NCBI RefSeq assembly: GCF_002931055.1
Contig: NZ_PSXX01000012.1
Span: 89,058-153,057 of the forward strand
DNA length: 64,000 nt
Direction: 5' to 3'
DNA from: Pseudoclavibacter sp. AY1H1
GTDB lineage: Bacteria; Actinomycetota; Actinomycetes; Actinomycetales; Microbacteriaceae
The position numbers were made by a program, and so were the translations under genes. Positions 18,903 to 27,614 of the stretch are shown in pieces. Within the stretch, counting starts at the first letter, position 1, and each line of letters starts with the position of its first letter. Below the pieces are notes generated by a model, which was not told the DNA's origin, ran no database searches, and saw nothing but the letters and a program-made list of their open reading frames with translations.

Positions 18903-19741
18903 CCGACGACCTCGCTCCGGTGACGCCCCTCTTCGGGGCGTCACCGGAGGGGCGCAAACGCGGCCCCGCTGCCGCTGAAGCTCCGGCTGAAACACGCCCC
19001 TCGGCGCCTGAGGCCCCGGCGTCGGGCGTTCACACCGCAGCGGAGAGCGCTCCAAGACTCGTTTCCATCCCTGGCGGGCAAGGCGATACACAGGCTTTCA
19101 CGGCCGTCGTGCCCGCTGGGATGGACTCGGAAGCTCGAGAGCGGCTCACCGCGGAGGCGCAGGAGACGCTCGTGCGGGCCCTTGCTCGCAGCGACCGGTC
19201 CACGGAGGAGGCGCGACGCCTCCTCCGGGCTTGGCGTGGTGAAGATCCCAAGGGTGCGCATGCTCCGGAGGACGGCACCGAGGAAGCCGCCGAGTTCGAA
19301 GAGTCCCTTCGCCTCGACGACGACGAGATCGAACAGGTCATCGAACGGTGCACGGAACTCGGCTACCTCGACGACCTGCGGCTCGCCGAGCTGCTTGTTC
19401 ACAAGGCGCGAGACAAGAAGCACTCCGGCATCCAGGGAGTCGAGCGCGCGCTCCGAGAGCGCTTCATCTCGGCTGAGGCCATGACGGAGGCCCTCGCCGA
19501 AGTCGACCGTGACGACGAGCTCGAACGGGCTCGCGACCTCGCCGCCGACCGGCTTCGACGTGTCAAGGGCCTGGAGCCCGACGTCGCGATCCGGCGCATC
19601 GCCGGTTTCCTGTCACGACGCGGCTATTCCGCTGGTGTTGCCTTCAACGCGGCACGCGAAGTCGTGCAGGGCGGACCGAGGTCAGGCAGGTCTTCGAGCG
19701 GTTCAGCCGGCGTGTTCTTCGGCGCCACGCCCGTCGAGTAG
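18899..19741 (+). CDS. recX: RecX regulatory protein
   Basis: A 280-residue RecX-family protein, which caps or modulates RecA filaments. The three-helix repeats occupy about residues 85-250 ([49 protein letters not shown]). The first ~85 residues are a Pro/Ala-rich extension not found in short RecX proteins such as E. coli's (~165 residues). The ATG overlaps the recA stop. A 15-bp perfect hairpin at 18915-18949 falls within codons 6-17 and may lower RecX relative to RecA. The 3' end overlaps the convergent gene at 19703-20653 by 39 bp. Confidence 0.92.
   Translation: MTDDLAPVTPLFGASPEGRKRGPAAAEAPAETRPSAPEAPASGVHTAAESAPRLVSIPGGQGDTQAFTAVVPAGMDSEARERLTAEAQETLVRALARSDRSTEEARRLLRAWRGEDPKGAHAPEDGTEEAAEFEESLRLDDDEIEQVIERCTELGYLDDLRLAELLVHKARDKKHSGIQGVERALRERFISAEAMTEALAEVDRDDELERARDLAADRLRRVKGLEPDVAIRRIAGFLSRRGYSAGVAFNAAREVVQGGPRSGRSSSGSAGVFFGATPVE
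18915..18949 (+). promoter_or_regulatory. Hairpin in the first codons of recX
   Basis: Arms 18915-18929 and 18935-18949 are perfect 15-bp reverse complements with the loop TCTTC. It begins 13 nt after the recA stop. There is no T-tract. It may act as a partial terminator, a 3'-end stabiliser for recA mRNA, or a block to recX translation. Confidence 0.65.
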
Positions 19742-20653
19742 CGCCAGCGCCACTCGCTGGCCCTCGGCGTCGCGCGTCACCTCGAGGCGGACAAGCGCCT
19801 CCTCGAGGGCTCGGCGGGCGGCAGCCGGGGCACCGGCACGGTCATGCGCCTCTGCGAGCACGAATCCGACTCGGCCAGCGGCGCGCAGATCACGTTCCGC
19901 TTCGAGCGCAGAGATCGCCGCCATAGCCTGAGCCGTCGCCCCTGCCGGGTCTCCGTCACGCAACGAGGCGCGCGCTCGCCGCACCAGAACGATCGCAGCC
20001 TCCTGCTCATGCTCGGCAACCGGCGCAAGATGCACTGCAGCGATCTGCAGGCCAGCATCGAACCCGGCGAAAACCGCGGCACCCGACGGAAACGAGACGG
20101 ACGACAGGGCCAGGAGCACCTCACTTCGACCAGCGAACGCCACAGCAACCGCCGCTTCCGAGCTCGCGGCTGCGGCGGGGGCCACGACCTCGTCGATCCA
20201 GCGATCCCACGCGAAATCACTCTGCCGGTACTGGTCGCGCAGCCCCGCGTCGCACACGATCAGCAGACCGTGACGGGGCTCGACCACCGGTATCTCGCCC
20301 TGCAGCTCGCCAGGCAGCGAATGCCAGTACGCCTCCTCGCGGGGCGCATCGCGCCAGCGCTCGGGCTCGTCGTTCGTCGAGACCGTGAGCGCTTCCACTC
20401 GCGAGGCCCCAGACGCATCCGACACCACCGTCGTCGTCGCAGCCAGCGGGCCGCCGCTCGTCCGGAGGACCAGGCCATCGACACCGTTCTCACCGCCAGC
20501 GGGACCTACGTACAGAGCCCCGCTCGGGGCCGAGATCGCAGCGACCCGCGCACCATGAGCCTCCACTGGGCCGGCATCGGTCTGCAGCAGACCTCGCTGA
20601 AGAGCAAGAGAAGTTGCTGGCGTGACGCCGTCATCTGAGGTCATGGCTCGCAT
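19703..20653 (-). CDS. Hypothetical protein with helical, TPR-like C-terminus
   Basis: A 316-residue protein I do not recognise. The first ~190 residues have no motif I can name and include an acidic, Trp-containing stretch (DQYRQSDFAWDRWIDEVV). The C-terminal ~100 residues are Ala-rich amphipathic helices with TPR-like spacing (LVRRARASLRDGDPAGATAQ, then AHDRAGAPAAARRALEEAL). There is no signal peptide and no clear membrane helix. The start at 20653 is preferred because TACGCT (minus strand, 20660-20665) ends 6 nt upstream; an alternative ATG lies at 20644. The reading frame keeps the usual codon bias over its length. It lies antisense between recX and miaB and overlaps the recX 3' end. Confidence 0.7.
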   Translation of the reverse strand: MRAMTSDDGVTPATSLALQRGLLQTDAGPVEAHGARVAAISAPSGALYVGPAGGENGVDGLVLRTSGGPLAATTTVVSDASGASRVEALTVSTNDEPERWRDAPREEAYWHSLPGELQGEIPVVEPRHGLLIVCDAGLRDQYRQSDFAWDRWIDEVVAPAAAASSEAAVAVAFAGRSEVLLALSSVSFPSGAAVFAGFDAGLQIAAVHLAPVAEHEQEAAIVLVRRARASLRDGDPAGATAQAMAAISALEAERDLRAAGRVGFVLAEAHDRAGAPAAARRALEEALVRLEVTRDAEGQRVALALLDGRGAEEHAG

Positions 20654-20711
20654 CCCGTCAGCGTAGCGGTGGGAATGGCCAGGCGTGAAGCGAACGTAGA
20701 ATTGACGGATC

Positions 20712-22235
20712 ATGAGCGAGACAGCCACACCCATCGCATCATCCCCGGCAGCACTCAAGCCGGACGGTACTCCGCGGAGCTACGAGGTGCGCACTCTGGG
20801 CTGCCAGATGAACGTGCACGACTCCGAGCGCATGTCCGGATCCCTTCGTGCGGCAGGCTACGTCGAAGCCGACGGAGCCGACCCGGACATCGTCGTCATC
20901 AACACCTGTGCGGTTCGAGAGAACGCCGACAACCGGCTCTACGGCAACCTCGGCCAGCTCGCCGCGATCAAGCGCGAGCACGAGGGCATGCAGATCGCCG
21001 TCGGCGGATGCCTCGCGCAGAAGGACCGCGGGACGATCCTCGAGAAGGCCCCATGGGTCGACGTCGTGTTCGGCACGCACAACATGGGTGCGCTCCCGAG
21101 TCTCCTCGAGCGAGCCCGGCACAACGAGGAAGCACAGCTCGAGATCCTCGAGTCCCTCGACGTGTTCCCCTCCACACTTCCGACGAAGCGTGACTCGACC
21201 TACTCGGGGTGGGTCTCGATCTCCGTCGGCTGCAACAACACCTGCACGTTCTGCATCGTCCCATCTCTGCGGGGCAAGGAGAAGGACCGCAGGCCAGGCG
21301 ATGTCCTGAACGAGATCCAGGCGCTCGTCGACGATGGCGCCATCGAAGTCACCCTCCTCGGGCAGAACGTCAACTCGTACGGAGTCGAGTTCGGCGACCG
21401 GCAGGCGTTCAGCAAGCTCCTGCGTGCCGCTGGCAGCATCGATGGGCTCGAGCGGGTGCGCTTCACCAGCCCGCACCCGGCGGCCTTCACGCAGGACGTC
21501 ATCGACGCCATGGCCGAGACACCCAACGTGATGCCCCAGCTGCACATGCCGCTGCAATCGGGCTCCGACCGCATCTTGAAGGCCATGAGGCGCTCCTATC
21601 GAAGCGCCAAGTTCCTCGGCATCCTCGACAGCGTCCGCGAGCAGATGCCTCACGCCGCGATAACGACGGACATCATCGTCGGCTTCCCCGGCGAGACCGA
21701 GGAAGACTTCGCAGAGACGATGCGTGTCGTCGAGGCGTCCAGATTCGCGAGCGCATTCACCTTCCAGTACTCCATCCGGCCAGGAACACCGGCCGCGACG
21801 ATGCCCGATCAGGTGCCGAAGGCAGTCGTGCAGGAGCGCTACGAGCGACTCATGAAGCTGCAGGATCGCATCAGCCGGGAAGAGAACGAGAAGCTGATCG
21901 ACAGCGTCCAGCGCATCCTGGTCAGCGCAGCAGAAGGCAAGAAGGACGACGAGACACACCGCATGTCGGGACGCTCGGAGGACAACCGGCTTGTGCACTT
22001 CTCGCTCCCAGACGGCGCAGAACGTCCACGACCCGGTGATGTCGTCACCGCTGAGATCACGGGAGCGGCATCGTTCCACCTCGTCGCAGATGCCACATCG
22101 AGCCGCCTCGACGTCCGTCGCACGAGAGCGGGGGACGCCTGGGACCGCTCGCTTGCCGAGAGCTGCGCAGTCCCCGCGCCGGCCGGGGCACCTGCTCGCG
22201 TCTCGCTCGGACTCCCGACGATCCGGCGCGGCTGA
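20712..22235 (+). CDS. miaB: tRNA-2-methylthio-N6-dimethylallyladenosine synthase
   Basis: A 507-residue radical-SAM methylthiotransferase that adds the 2-methylthio group to i6A37 in tRNAs, after MiaA. The N-terminal UPF0004 domain has its cluster cysteines ([23 protein letters not shown]). The radical-SAM motif CNNTCTFC lies near 174-181, and a TRAM domain follows the SAM barrel. A ~40-residue C-terminal tail is extra. TAGAAT at 20697-20702 ends 9 nt before the ATG, so the mRNA has a very short leader or none. miaA follows after 2 nt and completes the same modification pathway. Confidence 0.96.
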   Translation: MSETATPIASSPAALKPDGTPRSYEVRTLGCQMNVHDSERMSGSLRAAGYVEADGADPDIVVINTCAVRENADNRLYGNLGQLAAIKREHEGMQIAVGGCLAQKDRGTILEKAPWVDVVFGTHNMGALPSLLERARHNEEAQLEILESLDVFPSTLPTKRDSTYSGWVSISVGCNNTCTFCIVPSLRGKEKDRRPGDVLNEIQALVDDGAIEVTLLGQNVNSYGVEFGDRQAFSKLLRAAGSIDGLERVRFTSPHPAAFTQDVIDAMAETPNVMPQLHMPLQSGSDRILKAMRRSYRSAKFLGILDSVREQMPHAAITTDIIVGFPGETEEDFAETMRVVEASRFASAFTFQYSIRPGTPAATMPDQVPKAVVQERYERLMKLQDRISREENEKLIDSVQRILVSAAEGKKDDETHRMSGRSEDNRLVHFSLPDGAERPRPGDVVTAEITGAASFHLVADATSSRLDVRRTRAGDAWDRSLAESCAVPAPAGAPARVSLGLPTIRRG

Positions 22236-22237
22236 GC

Positions 22238-23149
22238 GTGTTCATCGCCATCGGGGGAGCAACCGGCACGGGGAAGTCGCAGCTGTCGCTGGACATCGCC
22301 GCCCGCCTGCGCGCCTCCGGGCGCGGAGCTCAGGTCATCAACGCCGACGCCATGCAGCTCTATCGGGGCATGGATGTCGGAACCGCCAAGCTCGCCCCCG
22401 AAGACCGTGAGGGGGTGCCGCATCACCTGCTCGACGTGCTCGATGTCACGGAAGACGCGAGTGTCGCCTGGTATCAAGAGCGGGCTCGAGGGCTGATCGA
22501 GGAGATCGAGGCCGAGGGAGATGTGCCCATCCTCGTTGGGGGCTCTGGGCTCTACATCGCGGCCGTCTGCTTCGATCTGCGCTTTCCAGGGACCGACCCC
22601 GCCGTGCGAGCCGAACTCGAGGCGGAGCTGCAGCTCGAGGGTCCCGGTCCGCTCTTCGCGCGGCTCCGTGCACTCGACCCCCAGGCCGCGGCCACAATCG
22701 ACGCGCGCAACGGACGGCGCCTCGTGAGGGCGCTCGAGGTGATCGAGGTCACGGGGGAGCCGTTCAGCGCTCAGCTGCCTGACCAGGAAGCCAGATGGCG
22801 GGACGTGACGTTCGCCGTCGTCGAAGAGCACCGGGAGGTGCTCACCCCCAGGCTCGGCGCCCGCGTCGAGCGCATGTGGGAGTCGGGGCTGCTGGAGGAG
22901 ACGCAGGCGCTTGCCGAGGCCGGGCTGGAGCAGGGCGGCACCGCCAAGCGCGCGATCGGGTACCAGCAGGCACTCGCGGAGCTTCGGGGCGAGATGAGCC
23001 GTGCCGAGGCGATCGCGGAGGCGCAGCTCTTGACCCGGAAGTACGCCAGACGCCAGGTCTCCTGGTTCCGACGCTACGAGAGCGCGGTCCGCGCCCAGAG
23101 CGGGGAGGGGTTCGCGGCGCAGCGCATCCTCCAGGCCGCCGGACTCTGA
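22238..23149 (+). CDS. miaA: tRNA dimethylallyltransferase
   Basis: A 303-residue MiaA that transfers a dimethylallyl group to A37 of tRNAs reading U-starting codons. It has the P-loop GGATGTGKS (residues 6-14), the conserved [17 protein letters not shown] motif with the general-base Asp, and AIGYQQAL near the C-terminus. It starts with GTG 2 nt after miaB, so the two genes form one modification unit. Confidence 0.96.
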   Translation: MFIAIGGATGTGKSQLSLDIAARLRASGRGAQVINADAMQLYRGMDVGTAKLAPEDREGVPHHLLDVLDVTEDASVAWYQERARGLIEEIEAEGDVPILVGGSGLYIAAVCFDLRFPGTDPAVRAELEAELQLEGPGPLFARLRALDPQAAATIDARNGRRLVRALEVIEVTGEPFSAQLPDQEARWRDVTFAVVEEHREVLTPRLGARVERMWESGLLEETQALAEAGLEQGGTAKRAIGYQQALAELRGEMSRAEAIAEAQLLTRKYARRQVSWFRRYESAVRAQSGEGFAAQRILQAAGL

Positions 23150-23204
23150 CCGGGAGACCACGCACGGCGCACACGGGGATCGAGAGTTCCGTAGCATTGG
23201 CCCC

Positions 23205-24116
23205 ATGACACAACTCGCGTTCACCAAGGCGCAGGCCACCGGCAACGACTTCGTCCTCGTCTCCGACCCGGACGGGGAGCTGGACCTCGGGCCTCAGCGC
23301 GTGGCGCGGCTGTGCGATCGCAATTTCGGTGTCGGCGCAGACGGTCTCATCCGAGCGGTTCGCTCGCAGAACCTCGCTGAAGGGCGCGAGCTGCAGGCAG
23401 CCCACCCCCTGGCTGAATGGTTCATGGACTACCGCAACGGCGACGGATCGATCGCGGAGATGTGCGGCAACGGGGTGCGCGCGTTCGCGCGCTTCCTCAC
23501 GGAAACAGGGCTGGTGACCCTTGAGGCGGGTGAGCGGCTGGAGATCGGCACGCGTGCCGGTCTGCGGGTCGTCGAGCGAGACGGCACGGGCTTCAAGGTC
23601 GACATGGGGCCGTGGCGCCTCGAAGGTGGCGAGCCGCTCGTCACCGTCCCGCACATCGGCGTCTCACGCCCGGGGCTCGGGATCGATGTCGGAAACCCTC
23701 ACGTCGTCGTCGCGCTCTCGAGCGAGGAAGAGCTCGAGCGGCTCGAGCTCTTCCATGCACCGCTCATCGATCCAGCCCCTGAGCTGGGAGCCAACGTCGA
23801 GTTCGTCGTCCCGCACGACCAGCTCGTGCAGGACGGCGTCGGGCACATCCGGATGCGCGTGCACGAGCGGGGCGTCGGCGAGACCCTCTCCTGCGGCACC
23901 GGGGCCGTCGCGTCAGCACTGGCGGTTCGCTACTGGGCGGGCGCTGGCGCGCCGGATGCCTGGTCGGTCGGTGTGCCGGGTGGCGTGCTGCAGGTGACGG
24001 TCGGAGCTGTCGACGGCGTCGAGCATGTCTTCCTGGCGGGGCCGGCCGAGATCGCCTTCACTGGCAGTATCGAGGACGAGCTCGCTAGCGAACTCGCCTC
24101 ACCCGCAGCACTCTGA
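23205..24116 (+). CDS. dapF: Diaminopimelate epimerase
   Basis: A 303-residue DapF that converts LL- to meso-diaminopimelate for peptidoglycan and lysine. Both catalytic cysteines are present: MCGNGVRAF (Cys near 87) and [10 protein letters not shown] (Cys near 229). The N-terminal [12 protein letters not shown] is typical. TAGCAT at 23192-23197 ends 7 nt before the ATG, a leaderless arrangement. The 3' end overlaps the convergent methyltransferase gene by 32 bp. Confidence 0.96.
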   Translation: MTQLAFTKAQATGNDFVLVSDPDGELDLGPQRVARLCDRNFGVGADGLIRAVRSQNLAEGRELQAAHPLAEWFMDYRNGDGSIAEMCGNGVRAFARFLTETGLVTLEAGERLEIGTRAGLRVVERDGTGFKVDMGPWRLEGGEPLVTVPHIGVSRPGLGIDVGNPHVVVALSSEEELERLELFHAPLIDPAPELGANVEFVVPHDQLVQDGVGHIRMRVHERGVGETLSCGTGAVASALAVRYWAGAGAPDAWSVGVPGGVLQVTVGAVDGVEHVFLAGPAEIAFTGSIEDELASELASPAAL

Positions 24117-24696
24117 AGCCCGCGTCCGTCGAGTGCCGCTCGACGGACAGCTCTGGTCCGAACTGCGCCGCGATCCAGGACTGCAGTGAGTCGCCGCCGA
24201 GCTTCTTGGCGACGACGAGCCAGGCTTCTCCCTCGGCGCTGAGGCGCGGCAGCCACGCGGAGAGCAGCTCGTGCAGGGCCTCTTTGCCGATTCGGATGGG
24301 CGGGTTCGACCAGATGAGGTCGAAGGTCGTGTCCTCGGGGACATCCTCGGGGCGTGTCGGCGTGATGTTGTCGAGTCCGAGGGCCTGCGCGTTCTCACCG
24401 GTGAGCAGCAGCGCCCGTTCGTTGACGTCGACGGCCCGCACGTCCAGTTCGGGCGACTCGAGTGCGAGTGCGAGTGCGATCGGTCCCCAGCCGCACCCGA
24501 GGTCCAGCGCGGTTCCGGTCGAGGGCGGCGGGGGTGCTGCGTGCAGGAGCGCCTGGGTGCCGCGGTCCACGTGCTCAGGGCTGAAGGTACCGCCTGCCGT
24601 GATGACGGTCACCGTTCGGCCCCGGAGGTTGGCGACGACGCGTCGCCGCTCGAGAGGCCCGTCCGGGGTTGCTGAGAAGTAATGCTGAGCGGTCAC
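24085..24696 (-). CDS. RsmC-like class I methyltransferase
   Basis: A 203-residue SAM-dependent methyltransferase of the MTS (methyltransferase small) group. It has the SAM motif DLGCGWG at 65-71 and the catalytic-type SNPPIR at 130-135, the NPP signature of N-methylating RNA enzymes such as RsmC (16S rRNA m2G1207). It lacks the N-terminal pseudo-domain of E. coli RsmC, so the substrate is inferred only. The GTG start has TAGCGT (minus strand, 24703-24708) 6 nt upstream. It diverges from hflX across only 36 bp and overlaps dapF at the other end. Confidence 0.85.
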   Translation of the reverse strand: MTAQHYFSATPDGPLERRRVVANLRGRTVTVITAGGTFSPEHVDRGTQALLHAAPPPPSTGTALDLGCGWGPIALALALESPELDVRAVDVNERALLLTGENAQALGLDNITPTRPEDVPEDTTFDLIWSNPPIRIGKEALHELLSAWLPRLSAEGEAWLVVAKKLGGDSLQSWIAAQFGPELSVERHSTDAGFRVLRVRRVR

Positions 24697-24732
24697 CCCT
24701 AGACGCTAGCACCGGCGTAGAATAGTACGAAT

Positions 24733-26259
24733 ATGCGAGATTCTGAGACTCCTCCAGGCGAGAGCAACGACGCGATCGACCGAATCCTCCGAGCCGCGAA
24801 GGAACCGGGCGCCACGATGACCCTGTTCTCCTCCGGCAGAGCGCAGGCGCTGCAGGACGGCGCCAGCACGAGCTATGACGGCGAGGCCGACGGCGACCAG
24901 CTCGAACGAGAAGCCAGGCAGTCGCTGCGACGAGTCGAGAGCCTGCGAACGGAACTCGAGGACGTCACCGAGGTCGAGTACCGCAAGGTGCGCCTCGAGC
25001 GGGTCGTGCTCGTCGGCGTCTACCGCAGGAACTCCCTCGAGGAGGCCGAGAACTCGATGCAGGAGCTGGCCGCGCTCGCCGAAACTGCGGGAGCCGTCGT
25101 CCTCGACGGCGTGCTGCAGCGTCGGCCGAACCCCGACCCCGCCACGTACCTCGGCCGAGGCAAGGTCGCTGAGCTCAAGGAGATCGTCGCGGCGCTCGAA
25201 GCCGACACGGTGGTCGCCGACACCGAGCTCGCGCCCAGCCAGCGTCGCGCGCTCGAAGACGAGATCAAGGTGAAGGTCATCGACCGCACCGCGGTGATCC
25301 TCGACATCTTCTCCCAGCACGCCAAGAGCCGCGAGGGCAAGGCGCAGGTCGAGCTGGCGCAGATGGAGTACATGCTCCCGCGCCTTCGCGGATGGGGCGA
25401 GTCGATGTCCCGGCAGGCCGGTGGCCAGGTCGGCTCCGGCGGTGCCGGCATGGGGTCACGAGGCCCTGGAGAGACCAAGATCGAGCTCGACCGTCGGCGC
25501 ATCCGCACGAAGATGGCCAAGCTTCGCCACCAGATCGCCGACATGAAGGATTCGCGTGACGTGAAGCGCGCGACCCGACAGCGCAACCAGGTTCCGGCCG
25601 TCGCGATCGTGGGGTACACGAACGCCGGTAAGTCGAGCCTCCTCAACCGCATCACGCATGCGGGCGTCCTGGTCGAGAACGTTCTCTTCGCGACCCTCGA
25701 CGCGACGGTGCGCAAGGCGGCGACGGAAGACGGTCGCCCCTACACGATTGCCGACACGGTCGGCTTCGTGCGCAACCTGCCCCACCAGCTGGTCGAAGCC
25801 TTCCGCTCGACGCTCGAGGAGCTGCAGGCTGCCGATGTCATCGTGCATGCCGTCGATGCCTCCCACCCGGATCCCGCCGCGCAGCTCGCCACGGTGCGAG
25901 ACGTCATCGGAGAGGTCGAAGCCCACGATGTTCCCGAGATCGTGGTCTTCACGAAGGCCGACCTGGTCGATAGCGATCGACGCCTCGAGCTCCAGGGGCT
26001 CGCCCCCGACGGCCTCTTCGTCTCCGCGCACACGGGTGAGGGCATCGACCTGCTGCTCGGGCGCATCGCCGAGCTCCTGCCAACCCCCGAGGTGACCATC
26101 GAGGTCCTTGTGCCCTTCGAGCGCGGCGATCTCGTCTCCTACCTGCACGAGCGAGGTGCCGTGCTCGAGCTCGAGCACGTGGAGAGCGGCACGCGGCTCA
26201 AGGCCCGGGTCCACCCCGACCAGCTCGGACTGTTCGAGGCGTTCGCGGTCGCAGGCTGA
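24733..26259 (+). CDS. hflX: GTPase HflX
   Basis: A 508-residue HflX-type GTPase that binds 50S subunits and splits stalled ribosomes. The N-terminal HflX domain (RRPNPDPATYLGRGKVAELK) and a coiled linker precede a glycine-rich stretch (GSGGAGMGSRGPGETKIE) and the G domain with G1 GYTNAGKSS near 294, G3 DTVGFVRNLP and G4 TKAD. A ~60-residue N-terminal extension precedes the domain. TAGAAT at 24718-24723 lies 9 nt before the ATG. A strong hairpin closes the gene at 26290-26334. Confidence 0.96.
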   Translation: MRDSETPPGESNDAIDRILRAAKEPGATMTLFSSGRAQALQDGASTSYDGEADGDQLEREARQSLRRVESLRTELEDVTEVEYRKVRLERVVLVGVYRRNSLEEAENSMQELAALAETAGAVVLDGVLQRRPNPDPATYLGRGKVAELKEIVAALEADTVVADTELAPSQRRALEDEIKVKVIDRTAVILDIFSQHAKSREGKAQVELAQMEYMLPRLRGWGESMSRQAGGQVGSGGAGMGSRGPGETKIELDRRRIRTKMAKLRHQIADMKDSRDVKRATRQRNQVPAVAIVGYTNAGKSSLLNRITHAGVLVENVLFATLDATVRKAATEDGRPYTIADTVGFVRNLPHQLVEAFRSTLEELQAADVIVHAVDASHPDPAAQLATVRDVIGEVEAHDVPEIVVFTKADLVDSDRRLELQGLAPDGLFVSAHTGEGIDLLLGRIAELLPTPEVTIEVLVPFERGDLVSYLHERGAVLELEHVESGTRLKARVHPDQLGLFEAFAVAG

Positions 26260-26289
26260 CGCACACGCCTCAGTCCTCCTGAGGGAGGC

Positions 26290-26334
26290 ATGCAGAAGAG
26301 CGGCGAGCCCATCGGGCTCGCCGCTCTTCTGCAT
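26290..26334. terminator. Bidirectional terminator between hflX and lexA
   Basis: A perfect 21-bp stem (26290-26310 with 26314-26334) closed by a 3-nt loop lies between the two convergent genes, 31 nt after hflX and 39 nt after lexA on the other strand. Its position and symmetry suit termination from both sides. Confidence 0.82.
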
Positions 26335-26372
26335 CTGCTGACGTGTGCAGGCGCCGGTGCTTCCGGCTGCTC

Positions 26373-27026
26373 TCAGATGGAGCGGAGGACAGCGACGACC
26401 TTGCCGAGGATCTCGGACTCATCGCCGAGGATGGGCTCGAAGTCGCTGTTGCGGGGGAGCAGCCAGATGTGGCCGTCACGCTTGCGGAAGGTCTTGACCG
26501 TGGCTTCTCCGTCGAGCATCGCGGCGACGATGTCGCCGTTCTCCGCGTTGCGCTGTGACCGCACGACGACCCAGTCGCCGTCGCAGATGGCAGCATCGAT
26601 CATCGACTCGCCAACGACACGGAGCAGGAAGAGCTCTCCCTTGCCGACGATCTGACGGGGGAGCGCGAAGACGTCTTCGACCTGCTGCTCCGCCGTGATC
26701 GGGATGCCGGCTGCGATCCTGCCGACCACCGGGACGAACGCGGCCTCAGCCGTCTCGTTGGAATCGCCATCGTCGGTGTGGTCGAAGTGCACCAGCACCT
26801 CGAGGGCGCGGGGCATGCCCGGATTGCGCTTGATGTAGCCGAACTTCTCCAGCTGGCCGAGCTGGTGGGTGACGCTCGACAGGGAGACGAGGCCGACTTC
26901 GTCGCCGATCTCGCGCATGCTCGGCGGGTACCCGCGCGTGCGCACCGACTCCATGATGCAGGTCAGGATGCGCTCCTGCTTCTCGGTCAGTTTTCTGTAG
27001 ATGTCGCTCGCTGGCTTCTTGGCCAT
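26373..27026 (-). CDS. lexA: LexA repressor
   Basis: A 217-residue SOS repressor. The N-terminal winged helix ([20 protein letters not shown], then [12 protein letters not shown]) binds SOS boxes. The self-cleavage site is Ala106-Gly107 (GRIAAGIP). The catalytic dyad is Ser141 ([11 protein letters not shown]) and Lys178 (GEATVKTF). The start ATG at 27026 has GGAG upstream; the longer open frame is not supported by the family. A LexA-box-like site lies 90 bp upstream (27117-27132), consistent with autoregulation. It is divergent from the LysM gene. Confidence 0.97.
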   Translation of the reverse strand: MAKKPASDIYRKLTEKQERILTCIMESVRTRGYPPSMREIGDEVGLVSLSSVTHQLGQLEKFGYIKRNPGMPRALEVLVHFDHTDDGDSNETAEAAFVPVVGRIAAGIPITAEQQVEDVFALPRQIVGKGELFLLRVVGESMIDAAICDGDWVVVRSQRNAENGDIVAAMLDGEATVKTFRKRDGHIWLLPRNSDFEPILGDESEILGKVVAVLRSI

Positions 27027-27116
27027 GTCGTCTCCGTCCGCTCTCCGACACGGAATGTCGGTGGCAGGTGATGCACTGCCTGATAGCGCCAACCCTACCG
27101 AGGGTGCACGCAGGTA

Positions 27117-27132
27117 CGAAACATTTCTTCGA
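27117..27132 (-). promoter_or_regulatory. LexA-box-like site upstream of lexA
   Basis: Read on the minus strand this is TCGAAGAAATGTTTCG. Its first half-site TCGAAG is identical to that of the recA box, followed after 4 bp by GTT as in the consensus. A separate 7-bp inverted repeat, AGTTCGA / TCGAACT, lies at 27047+100 to 27165 (27147-27153 and 27159-27165) and may be a further operator. Confidence 0.5.
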
Positions 27133-27172
27133 GTGTTGTGGATGAAAGTTCGAGAGATTCGAACTGGAAGCC

Positions 27173-27202
27173 TTGACTTGGCACTTTGTTCGTAGCTATA
27201 TT
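27173..27202 (+). promoter_or_regulatory. Promoter of the LysM gene
   Basis: TTGACT (27173-27178), an 18-bp spacer and TATATT (27197-27202) form a near-consensus sigma-A promoter. A LexA-like site (TCGAAGATGTGGACGA, 27223-27238) lies about 14 bp past the expected start of transcription and just before the Shine-Dalgarno. Confidence 0.7.
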
Positions 27203-27251
27203 CAGTACATACATTCGACCACTCGAAGATGTGGACGAATCAGGAGGAATC

Positions 27252-27569
27252 ATGAACACCACTGCCGTTGCACCACTCCGCCTCACCGTCCGAGGCCGTC
27301 GTGTCCTGCTCGCCATCGCTGCGCTGCCCGTCGCCGCAGCCATCGCCCTCGGGGCCACGCACATGAACTCCGCGGCGGCCTCGAGCGACGCCGCAGGCGT
27401 CGAGTTCGAGTACGTCACCGTCGGCGCTGGCGACACGCTCTGGGGCATCGCCGAGGAGGTCGCGGGCGATTCCGATATCCGCGACGTCATCGTCGAGATC
27501 TCCAAGCTCAACGCTCTTGAGAACGGCACGGTTCAGGCCGGGCAGCGCCTCGCCCTCCCACTCGACTGA
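27252..27569 (+). CDS. LysM membrane protein, likely SOS division inhibitor
   Basis: A 105-residue protein with a basic N-terminus, one membrane helix (18-36) and a single LysM domain (54-104: YVTVGAGDTLWGIAEEV ... VQAGQRLALPLD) that should bind peptidoglycan outside the membrane. The same architecture and place beside lexA are seen in YneA of Bacillus and Rv2719c of Mycobacterium, SOS-induced proteins that block division. The ATG has a strong AGGAGG site 5 nt upstream, and a consensus promoter with a LexA-like box precedes it. The inhibitor role is inferred from location, size and LysM content, not from a family-specific motif. Confidence 0.85.
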   Translation: MNTTAVAPLRLTVRGRRVLLAIAALPVAAAIALGATHMNSAAASSDAAGVEFEYVTVGAGDTLWGIAEEVAGDSDIRDVIVEISKLNALENGTVQAGQRLALPLD

Positions 27570-27614
27570 GTCCACAGCCCATTCCAGGCGCAGACCGCGT
27601 CGTAGGCTTGTGCG

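Noticed and set aside
27147..27165. AGTTCGA / TCGAACT inverted repeat as the main LexA box
   Set aside because: The half-sites are in the opposite order to the LexA consensus and differ from the recA site; kept only as a possible extra operator.
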